Part shown: positions 56,601 through 64,000 of the stretch, piece after piece
Numbering within the stretch: position 1 is the stretch's first letter
Layout of the letters: each line of letters begins with the position of its first letter
Origin: Aphanomyces cochlioides
Taxonomy: Eukaryota > Oomycota > Saprolegniomycetes > Saprolegniales > Verrucalvaceae
Reading direction: 5' to 3'
DNA: 64,000 nt
NCBI GenBank assembly: GCA_019828595.1
Contig: JAHQRK010000023.1
Coordinates: 806,001-870,000, forward strand
Translations under genes and position numbers: made by a program
Notes under the pieces: model-generated
Seen by the model: the letters and a program-made list of their open reading frames with translations, nothing else
What the model was told of the DNA's origin: nothing
Databases searched by the model: none

Positions 56601-57086
56601 GTAACAGCACTCACATCTTCGTACATGCCTGCAAACATGGCAACATGTCCAGGCCGTGACTCCGTGGGAACACTAGACATATCGGTAAGCACTTTGGTAG
56701 CCCAGTAGGGTATACCCTGTGTGGGAAACGCCCCAGCTACCCAAATCTTTGATAACATGGCGCAAAAATGGCGCTCGAGTCGGTTCATCTGTGTATCGGC
56801 TCGGAATGAGCGAGCTCAAATTTGCTTCAGTCAGTCTCGAATGTGCAAAGACTGCAAAACTGTCATTTGCCTCGAAAAACTTGTCGGCGCGGCAACCATC
56901 AGCAATGAAAATCACCAAGCGTTTTGCTGGTGGCGGGTACGATGCATGGAGCACTTCGACCGTCGGGATATTGTGCACCACGGGGGACTTGAAGTAAATG
57001 TCAAATATGCTGAGCACGTAAATCGCATGGAACAACGTTCCGAGCACCAACAGACCTGTCGGCCACGACGACCGTCCTGCCTTCAT
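53692..57086 (-). CDS. PIGN: GPI ethanolamine phosphate transferase 1 (PIG-N/Mcd4)
   Basis: The gene spans about 3.4 kb with many short introns; first exons are 57086-56716 and 56672-56550. The start ATG gives [20 protein letters not shown], a first membrane span, followed by [15 protein letters not shown], the PIG-N hallmark. A phosphodiesterase-type catalytic core follows: [17 protein letters not shown] with the metal-binding Asp, [27 protein letters not shown] and GSPDIVPMF. The C-terminal half, seen as separate exons down to 53692, is a series of membrane spans and ends [11 protein letters not shown]. The enzyme adds ethanolamine phosphate to the first mannose of GPI precursors in the ER lumen (established). 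The upstream frame extension to 57203 is not needed. Confidence 0.92.
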
Positions 57087-57134
57087 CCGCGCCTTTCCAC
57101 TAAAATTCAAAGATGTCGCCACAGGAGGATGGAT

Positions 57135-57161
57135 TCCGGATAACCTGCAAAGTTTATCCGG
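57135..57161. promoter_or_regulatory. TCCGGATAA inverted repeat upstream of PIG-N
   Basis: TCCGGATAA and TTATCCGGA lie 9 bases apart, about 50 bp upstream of the PIG-N ATG. The same word pair precedes the Vma12-like gene at 28833. A regulatory role is inference. Confidence 0.4.
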
Positions 57162-57169
57162 ATGACCAA

Positions 57170-58188
57170 CGTAACAAAATTGTGAAATTCCAGTATTGCT
57201 CACGCCATGGCGCCAGAGGGTGTTCTTTTTATTTTGACGAATTTCACAAAAATGTTAAATTTGGGTAAAATTTCACCACTTTTACAACATTTTCATTGAA
57301 ATTCGTGAAATTTTCACGACGTCATGATCAGATCCCCTCCATCATGAAACAAACGACTAACCATGGATGGATGGACGGCGCAGATTGCGCAATGGATATT
57401 CGTGTCTTTTGTGAGCGACGTCCTGCCTCTCGCTGGCAGTTTGGAAGTCCATCAAGTTCACTTCGCAGGTGCTCGTATTACTGGTGGCTACACATAGGTT
57501 TAGTTTGAAAAAAGTTCACTTTCGGCCACGAGGTGGCTGATGTCATGATGGTCATGTTGGCATGAATTGGATGGACATATTAGTTGAAATGCTGGTATTG
57601 GTAGACCTCGAGGTGAGATAATCATGTCCCGTAGCGTTTTCTCAGCATCCAAGCAGACATGGATGGCTGTGGGATGTGCCCGTCAAATTCAAGTCTGCAG
57701 AGATCTTGGAATCCAAGGAGTTCCCCGCCTTGTGCCGTGCGTTTGCGAGGTTGCATATAGCATTCACTTCCCCCGTTAGCATGATGCAGCTCTCAAAGTT
57801 TACTGTGCATTCCATGCAAACTTATCTCGACAACCACGCAAGCACCTCACACACAAAATTTGAGTGTGAAGCCGTATTTCCTACCATAGTCGTGCACATA
57901 AACTACAGCGCCACAGACCTGAGATTGTAAACATCGTTTCTCTAGAATACTAGTATTCGATTCATGACTGGAATAAGAGGCAAATGGCTTTCATTCCAGC
58001 CACGATTTCAATGAAGCAGAGCTTTGCAATCTTAATCTTGTGTCGGTCACAGTGATTACGAAAAGGTATAACCGGAAAAGAGTATTTATTTATAAGGGTT
58101 TATCCGTACAATTGACATTAATTTCAACAGTGTATGCAATTATACAGATATACAAATATGTGGAATTAGAAGGTAGTGGTTCAAATTT
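57170..58188. other. Intergenic, AT-rich, no supported gene
   Basis: Contains a roughly 80-bp AT-rich region (57230-57315) with loosely inverted TTTCAC/GTGAAA words. Small plus frames at 57296 and 57676 have no motif and are not supported. Confidence 0.45.
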
Positions 58189-58695
58189 ATGATGCGCAGT
58201 CTCGTGCACGCACTCTTGGCGCTGGTTCTCGCGAGCTTTGCCTATGCGGCTCAAGATGCGGCCTCTGTGACGACTGTTTCAACCAAGACGCTCAACGAAT
58301 ACTTCAAGCCAGCGGTGCCAGTTCAAATCGACTCTGCAACCCACATCGAGCAAATGAACGACTTGAAGTCTGTGTGGCATTTGGCCTCGAACAAGGGCAA
58401 CTTTGACGTTGAGGTGGAAGAAGACAGCTCAAATGGCGCGTTGTCTCTCTCGGCCGTGTACTCGACCGATGAACACGGCAGCAAGACATTGATTTACCAA
58501 CCTTCTGGCACTCCGACGAATTGGATTCTCGGCGCTGGCATCATTCTCATTTTCATTGGTGTGATCACGATGACGTCGTCTCGGCCTTCATCTATTGCAC
58601 GAGCACCTGCGCCAGTGCCACCTCCTTCTTCGCCCAAAGGCAGTGCAGAAGCTACGAATGCTGCCATTCGTCGTCGACGCTCCAAACTTGAATAA
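58189..58695 (+). CDS. Small type I membrane protein, unidentified
   Basis: A 168-aa single-exon protein. It starts with a signal peptide (MRSLVHALLALVLASFAYA from the second Met), then a 95-residue acidic outer domain, one membrane span (WILGAGIILIFIGVITM) and a Pro/Ser-rich basic tail ending RRRRSKLE. The start could be the first or second Met. The composition is that of a small secretory-pathway protein, possibly of the ER given the basic end. No family recognised. Confidence 0.65.
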   Translation: MMRSLVHALLALVLASFAYAAQDAASVTTVSTKTLNEYFKPAVPVQIDSATHIEQMNDLKSVWHLASNKGNFDVEVEEDSSNGALSLSAVYSTDEHGSKTLIYQPSGTPTNWILGAGIILIFIGVITMTSSRPSSIARAPAPVPPPSSPKGSAEATNAAIRRRRSKLE

Positions 58696-59502
58696 ACATG
58701 CACCAAAATGGATCACTTTTTCGTTGCTCTTCAATTCTGCCCACAAGAGTACGGCCTTACGGTAGGTCTAGCACCTGCACAAGTCACTGTCGTTGACGTC
58801 TTCTAGTGACAAAGCGGTGGCTATGTGCACCCGGTGACAGGATTGAAGATTTCCTGTTTTAAACACGCAGTGTGACAGCCTTTCTGGTCAAAATTAGCCT
58901 CAGGTGGTCAAAATAGCCGCCAACTTCATGAAAAGATCCATTTTGTTCAAACTATCGCGACGACAGCCTGGTCATTCCTAGCGCTTTCATCGCGATCATG
59001 TCAAAAAAAGCTCATTTATAATCAATCTCTTTGAGGGAATATGAGAGTCTTGTCGCTTTGACAATCCTGGGGTTTTAAGGGGGGGGGGGCAAAGCACGCA
59101 GCTATGAGGAATGCAGCACACAGACAGACATGATACGATACTTGTCGATAAGAAGTATCAGGCGTTGGGGGCTCTAGAAATTGCTATGTAAGTCCATCTT
59201 TGTCAGCTTGATGGGCTCTTGTCTGGTTTTACGAATTGGAATTATCCAGCTCTCAAGAGAGGCTCTGATTTACATATTTTGGAAAGGAACTCCACACTCT
59301 GTGGCTTCGTGGTAGTACTAGTGGCATGCCGGCGCACAAGCTTCACGTGGCTTCGTGGCAATGCATTAAGCTGTCAAGCAAAGCGAGAGGGAGAGAAAAG
59401 TATTGTCCGTGAAGATCGATCACCCAGGAATAGTTTTTATGAACTAAGTCAATATGATATATTTTGACCGGTCGTCGTTTGATTGAAATTGATTTTGATT
59501 TA
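58696..59502. other. Intergenic, no supported gene
   Basis: Includes an 11-base G run at 59079-59089. No convincing frame. Confidence 0.5.
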
Positions 59503-59530
59503 ACAGTGGTCGAAAGCATCGAGCGACCTT
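59503..59530 (+). repeat. Left TIR of the Tc1/mariner element
   Basis: 28 bases, ACAGTGGTCGAAAGCATCGA then GCGACCTT, identical to the complement of 61455-61482. Confidence 0.9.
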
Positions 59531-59623
59531 CCGGATAAATGATTATTTTACGGAGATATCGAACTCTACAATTTTCATAAGAGAGATTTATAAATTTATA
59601 AGATAATCAAATATGGAGAGTCA

Positions 59624-61053
59624 TTACAAATTATCAAAATCACCCAGATTGCAATCGTCACAACTGTCATCATCGCTTTCAGATTGACTATCCGAAGTCA
59701 AGCTTGATTCCGCTCGATCGTCTGCGGCATCCAAGTTTTCAAGGTATGTCGCCATGTCAATAACCTTTCTCTCAGTGTGACGAATACAATCGTAAATGAC
59801 GCCGCTGCGTAGGCAATCAAACTCACGATCAAGTCGCTCACGGACGTCTGGAAACTTGGTGGAGGTATTGTACTGTCGGCCGACTGCACCTTTCACGATT
59901 GACCAGATCATTTCAATAGGCTGGAAGTCTGAATGGTATGGGGGTGTGAAGACGACTTCGTGACCACGATCTTTTGCCATTTTCACAATCACAGGTAAAA
60001 TGCTCGTCGCAATGTATTCCTTTAGTTTGGCCCATAGTGTTGAACGATATTCGCGCTCACCAACTTCTATGTCGAAGTTCCGACAAGCCTCGGTAAGTTT
60101 ACATTTCGTCCATGTACCCTTTGGGGTGTCGTCAGGTAGACCCTATGATATTTGGCATTGTCCATCGCAAAGATCACGTTTTTCTTTCCTAGGGCGTCGA
60201 CTTCATTGAGCAATATTTCAAACCAACCCACGAAATAGGTATGGTTGAACATTGCATGATAGTCTTTTGGTTGCTTCCGGCCGCCCTCAAATGCATTGTA
60301 GGACAAAAGTTTTGATTGGTCTGGTCCGTCGGCTAAGATGCCAGCAATAAAGCACAGTCTTCGTCCCTTGTGCTTTGGTTTTGCGTCGCTTGCTTCGTCA
60401 GGGTGGTAGATACTGTCATTATGGCGTGAATAATGGTGATGTATGTAGGATTCATCCAAGTATACGACCGGTCGAGGCTGTGAGGACTCAAATACCGTAG
60501 CCATGTATTGAATGTATTTATCCCTAGCACTCGCGATTTTGTTAGAAAGCCTTACAGACTTTGTTCCCTTTCTGTCACTTCGTCGAAAACCTTTCTTGAC
60601 CAAGAACTTTTGCACAAGCCTCAAACATGCATTGACTTCATTCGAGTTATTGCGGTCGTACTTGATAACGTTGTGTTCGTACAGTAAATTAATCACATCT
60701 TTCGCGACCACTCGAGTTCGCGTTAATCTGCGTTCTCGTACGAAAGATTGGATCATTGATAACACAGATTTCGTGTCTGGAATTCTTGCTTTATGGTTGA
60801 TTCTATTTGCAGTCACTTGAGATGAAGTCACGTTTGCATTGTGAAGGTATTCTGACCAAACCTCTTTGACGACATGCAAGCTCCTACCAACAAGCTGCGC
60901 TATTTGTTCTGCAACATTTGCGGTGCCCTTTTGTCGCATATGGGCATGCATTCGAAGTATGACTAGACGTTCGTCTCTTGACACGGTCCGATGTCTCTCA
61001 TTGTCGACAAAGCTCGTGATCTCCTCGTATTGCTCGGTCGTGATTGCAGGCAT
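59624..61053 (-). pseudogene. Tc1/mariner (DDE_3) transposase with one frameshift
   Basis: The N-terminal part has a helix-turn-helix-like region (VAEQIAQLVGRSLHVVKEVW). The catalytic core starts with VVYLDESYIH (first Asp), then VIFAMDNAKYH (second Asp) and TPPYHSDFQPIEMIW (the Glu of DDE). Between the second and third acidic residues the frame breaks near 60147: after NAKYH the continuing protein (LPDDTPKGTW, then WAKLKEYIATSILP) is in the next frame. The likely start is MPAITTEQYEEI at 61053, because the 29 codons upstream lie in the palindrome at 61056. The C-terminus is acidic. One indel is enough to inactivate it. Confidence 0.87.
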
Positions 61054-61055
61054 CG

Positions 61056-61126
61056 TCGTGTGCAGGCAGTCAACCAAATATGGAGAATACGCGTGTCTCC
61101 ATATTTGGTTGACTGCCTGCACACGA
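61056..61126. repeat. Perfect 31-bp palindrome at the transposase start
   Basis: TCGTGTGCAGGCAGTCAACC.. (61056-61086) is mirrored without mismatch by 61096-61126, with a 9-base centre ATACGCGTG. It lies immediately upstream of the transposase Met at 61053. It may be a subterminal regulatory site, or a snap-back duplication. Confidence 0.85.
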
Positions 61127-61454
61127 GACCGACCAGTCATCCATGTGTCTCATCAGTTGGTGTTCATCGACCAATGGAATTGCATGACAAACTCATATGT
61201 CACTCAATATTATATGTCAAAAGGTTCACACCGGCTTCATAATTTATCAAATATGCAAAGGAATATATATATCATTACATATTATTGTATTTTACAGTCT
61301 AAAATGACATACATTTCGGTACTGTTTTCATCATTTTATGAAGAGCATTTGATTTGAGAGACTCTCGTCAGAATGGTTGCATTCGCAATAAGAAAATGTA
61401 TAGGACTCCAAAATTTTGAAAAAATACGCTTTTTTATGATGACACAATGTAAAA

Positions 61455-61482
61455 AAGGTCGCTCGATGCTTTCGACCACTGT
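61455..61482 (-). repeat. Right TIR of the Tc1/mariner element
   Basis: Inverted copy of the left end; the outermost bases are ..CGACCACTGT. Confidence 0.9.
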
Positions 61483-61585
61483 AAACTATGGGCAAGTCGA
61501 ATCTCGACTTGGACAAGAGAACCACTGCTCGCGGTCAGCTGGACTCTCTCAGTGGCGGTCGCACGACATAACAAAACGCGAGAGG

Positions 61586-63127
61586 ATGCTGTCAAGGCAG
61601 ACCGAGTGCCGCACCACGCATCGCGATAGGTATTACTACGCGACGCGGACGTCTACTGTGGAAGAGATCGAAATTGAATTGCACAATGCAGGATTCGTCC
61701 AAGACCAAACGTTTACGAATTTGCCCTGGTCCAAGCGGATCCTAATCGGCTTGTTTTACTTTATCCTCGCTATGATGTCCTTGTATGCATTTATGGCTGC
61801 TGTCAAGATCATGGGGGAAAGCTTTACGCTCTTGTTTGCCTGCCGCACAAAAAGCGCGTTTGAATTCGCCAAGAACCCGGTTGCAGGTCTCATGGTCGGT
61901 ATTATCGCGACCGCTATGTTGCATTCGTCAGGCACAGTGACGTCTGTGACCGTCGCGATCGTCGGCTCGCGCGGACTGGATGTTCGTGCAGCGATTCCAA
62001 TCATCATGGGGGCCAATATTGGGACCAGTGTCACGTGTGTCATGGTCGCGTTTGCTCAAATTTCCAAGCGCGACCAATTTGAACGAGCTGTTGGTGCTGC
62101 AACCATCCACGACATGTACAATATTTGGTCTGTCATCGTCATGTTTCCACTGGAGCTTGCCTTTCATCCTCTCGAAAAACTAGCGCATGCTTGTGTCGGC
62201 GGCGGTGGCAGGACATCCTTTAAATTTGACTCCCCCGTTGACGCCGCCGTCGCCCCCTTTGCCAATCTCATTCTCAATGTGAACAAGCCCACGCTGTACC
62301 GTGTTGCTAGAGGGGAAGAAGTATGTGGTTCTGATGTTTATCTTGTCGAGAGCGGGGTGTTTGAATCTGCCAGCCGCCGCCGCTCCATGAGTGGCTCCGC
62401 CATCGGGGGCATTTGCTTGACGTTGGGCTTCCTCATGCTCGTCTTTTCGCTGCTCTCCTTGGTGCATATGCTGTCCAAGCTCCTCAAGGGAACTGCCCAG
62501 AAGTATGTCCGTCGCGCCCTCGACTTCAGTGGCTATCTCAATGTCCTCCTTGGCTTTGCCATCACATTTTGCGTTCATTCTTCGACGATTGTCACGTCAA
62601 CATTGACGCCGATGGCCGGTCTTGGAGTCATCTCGCTCGAACAAGCTTATCCGCTTATCCTTGGTGCCAATGTTGGCACAACGGTGACCGCCTTGCTGGC
62701 TTCGTGGGTCACTGGAGAATACGATGCAGTCCAAGTCGCGCTCGTGCACTTTTGGTTCAATATCTGGGGCGTCTTCCTCTTTTACCCGATCAAGGTGATG
62801 CGGTATCCCATCTTGCATTGGGCTGAACGCCTTGGTCACTACAGCGCGCGATGGCCGATCGTCGCGCTGCTCTTTCTCTTCACGGTGTTCATTTTAATCC
62901 CTGGCGGTGGCATTGGCTTGGTCTATTTGTACAACGGCAACTCGGTGGCGTTTGGCTTCTTCGTCGCGATCATTTCCGTCCTCGTCGTTGTCATCCTTGG
63001 GTTCTACTGGTGGTATTTCTGCATGGATGGCCGCCGCATCTGGCATGAATTCCTCGAAGACAAAGCCGAGCACCATCGCTTGCAATTGGAAGCAGTCAAA
63101 CGCGGTCATCAAGAGGAACTCGAGTGA
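61586..63127 (+). CDS. SLC34-like sodium/phosphate cotransporter
   Basis: From the Met at 61586 (MLSRQTECRTTHRD) the protein has 513 aa. The longer frame from 61373 would take its first 37 codons from the transposon end and is not ancestral. Two inverted-topology halves each carry the NaPi repeat: LHSSGTVTSVTVAIVG with GANIGTSVTCVM in the first, and VHSSTIVTSTLTPM with GANVGTTVTALLA in the second; the Ser/Thr-rich motif is the QSSS-type substrate site of SLC34 with His for Gln. A loop with CGSDVYLVE separates the halves. It should import phosphate with Na+ at the plasma membrane. No intron. The TE ends 104 bp upstream of the start. Confidence 0.93.
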   Translation: MLSRQTECRTTHRDRYYYATRTSTVEEIEIELHNAGFVQDQTFTNLPWSKRILIGLFYFILAMMSLYAFMAAVKIMGESFTLLFACRTKSAFEFAKNPVAGLMVGIIATAMLHSSGTVTSVTVAIVGSRGLDVRAAIPIIMGANIGTSVTCVMVAFAQISKRDQFERAVGAATIHDMYNIWSVIVMFPLELAFHPLEKLAHACVGGGGRTSFKFDSPVDAAVAPFANLILNVNKPTLYRVARGEEVCGSDVYLVESGVFESASRRRSMSGSAIGGICLTLGFLMLVFSLLSLVHMLSKLLKGTAQKYVRRALDFSGYLNVLLGFAITFCVHSSTIVTSTLTPMAGLGVISLEQAYPLILGANVGTTVTALLASWVTGEYDAVQVALVHFWFNIWGVFLFYPIKVMRYPILHWAERLGHYSARWPIVALLFLFTVFILIPGGGIGLVYLYNGNSVAFGFFVAIISVLVVVILGFYWWYFCMDGRRIWHEFLEDKAEHHRLQLEAVKRGHQEELE

Positions 63128-63464
63128 TTCTGCATGCGTCGACTATTTAATGCAGTTGTATAAATATTGGCCCCATCTGGTGCTGCCACTCGAGTCTTGT
63201 CTTTCTCGTTCGCCATCAACTTTGTGACTCACCTGCATTCAAACCAACTACTGCTGATGCCTTTGCATCCACTGTAGATGGCACAGGACACAAAGGACGA
63301 GGTATGAAAAGTCTGCGCATTCTCCATGAGGCCATCGACGAATTTATCATCGGCAACCGTCCAGCAGCATACATTATTCGCACCCTCCTGTGCATTTATG
63401 CTCCAGAGCTCGACCATCCATGGCCAACGCGACTAGCCACGTCAACCTGTTGGACTTGAGTCAG
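63128..63464. other. Convergent 3' spacer, no gene
   Basis: Lies between the phosphate transporter and the catalase 3' end. No supported frame. Confidence 0.5.
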
Positions 63465-64000
63465 CTACGCCATTGATTCTCTGGTTTGTTTGGATTGCTC
63501 CAACTTTTCAAGATGGAATTTGATGAGTTCGCCATAGTCGCTGTCAACGGCGGTGAAATTCGCCACCTACACAATCTCTCAGCACTGGAATCTCAATGGA
63601 ATGACCAACCGCTCGGTCTTGAATCGCCACGTTCTTCGTCAAATGCAAACCTTGAGCAATATTTTCAGCAAGTCGGTCACGTGCTTGGTCATCTAGCACC
63701 TACAACCCAAGCGTGTCAATTAAAGGCCGATGGCCGAGAGGGTTGCTCACCTCGCGGTAAAAGACTCCAACTTGGGAAAAGTTATCGTCATCTTGGGTGT
63801 CATATCGGCGAACTTCAGCAGCGGGCAGAGTCGAGGGAGCTTCGTTTCTTGGTGGTGTTGCATAGTCTGGCCCTCCGCCGCTGTTGGGGAAGTAATTGGG
63901 AGTGTCGCCTTGGTTTCCATCGACAGTCATGAATCCGTCGCGCTGATAATTTCGTGGCTCTTGGTGCACGGGGCGATTCACGGGAATTTGCTGGTAATTG
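63465..64000 (-). CDS. Catalase, 3' part (runs off the window)
   Basis: Three exons on the minus strand (beyond 64000 to 63751, 63699-63610, 63566-63465) read from NYQQIPVNRP through HQEPRNYQRDGFMTVDGNQG and PNYFPNSGGGPDY, a clade signature of monofunctional haem catalases. YREVLDDQARDRLAENIAQG and the C-terminal VANFTAVDSDYGELIKFHLE follow, ending at a stop at 63465. The haem-binding Tyr and distal His are upstream, outside the window. The enzyme breaks down hydrogen peroxide, usually in peroxisomes or the cytosol. The last residues (RESMA) are not a canonical SKL peroxisome signal. Confidence 0.9.

Larger units (their letters stand above)
59503..61482 (-). mobile_element. Tc1/mariner-type transposon with 28-bp TIRs
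   Basis: The ends ACAGTGGTCGAAAGCATCGA.. at 59503 and the inverted copy ending ..CCACTGT at 61482 agree over 28 bases without mismatch. TA precedes the left end (59501-59502); the right flank reads AA. Between them lies a DDE_3/Tc1-type transposase on the minus strand. The 1980-bp length and organisation fit a near-complete element. Perfect TIRs indicate recent insertion, while the transposase carries one frameshift. Confidence 0.88.

Noticed and set aside
57230..57315. AT-rich inverted words, possible MITE
   Set aside because: Pairing is too loose and no terminal repeats or target duplication are visible.

Overview
The window looks like nuclear DNA of an oomycete, most likely a Saprolegniales species such as Aphanomyces (inference). 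The genes are small and closely packed. They carry many GT-AG introns of about 30-60 bp whose removal restores clean reading frames. The protein families are eukaryotic: MED4, PIG-N, Vma12, 14-3-3, AGC kinase with PX domain, PP2C, Spinster-type MFS, SLC34-like phosphate transporter and catalase. The mobile elements (Crypton, Ty3/gypsy, Harbinger, Tc1/mariner) are types known from oomycetes. There is no operon structure, no prokaryotic ribosome-binding site logic and no CRISPR array. Exon coordinates were joined by hand from frame and splice signals.

Left part (1-10.7 kb): mainly mobile DNA. A Crypton-type tyrosine recombinase (minus strand, introns, one in-frame stop) is followed by an unidentified 360-codon frame. 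Next comes a minus-strand Ty3/gypsy element with one recognisable 259-bp LTR and an open pol frame but no gag. Its truncated 5' side abuts a Harbinger element.

11.6-23.1 kb: three tandem plus-strand copies of one MFS transporter family. Copy 1 is broken (two 1-nt frameshifts, a lost 3' splice site). Copies 2 and 3 give complete proteins of 470 and 460 aa. Between copies 1 and 2 lies a 2.97-kb unit with about 30-bp terminal inverted repeats flanked by TA, holding repeated palindromes and a cellular-looking gene fragment. An unidentified multi-membrane-span gene lies on the minus strand between copies 2 and 3.

25-36 kb: a Ser/Thr kinase, a TMEM53-like hydrolase, a 67-bp stray copy of the kinase, a Vma12/TMEM199 V-ATPase assembly factor, an ankyrin protein, and a cluster of three 14-3-3 genes of which two are frameshifted.

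36-53.7 kb: a secreted PAN/Cys-module protein with a decayed neighbour, Mediator subunit MED4, two paralogous five-span membrane proteins with prominin/tweety-like topology (807 and 846 aa), a PX-AGC kinase with SGK3-like architecture, a Spinster-like MFS protein and a PP2C phosphatase.

53.7-64 kb: PIG-N (GPI anchor synthesis) tail to tail with the PP2C, a small single-span membrane protein, a Tc1/mariner element with 28-bp TIRs that ends about 100 bp upstream of a Na/phosphate cotransporter, and the 3' end of a catalase running off the window. Recurrent themes are local duplication followed by decay, and mobile elements landing close to genes.
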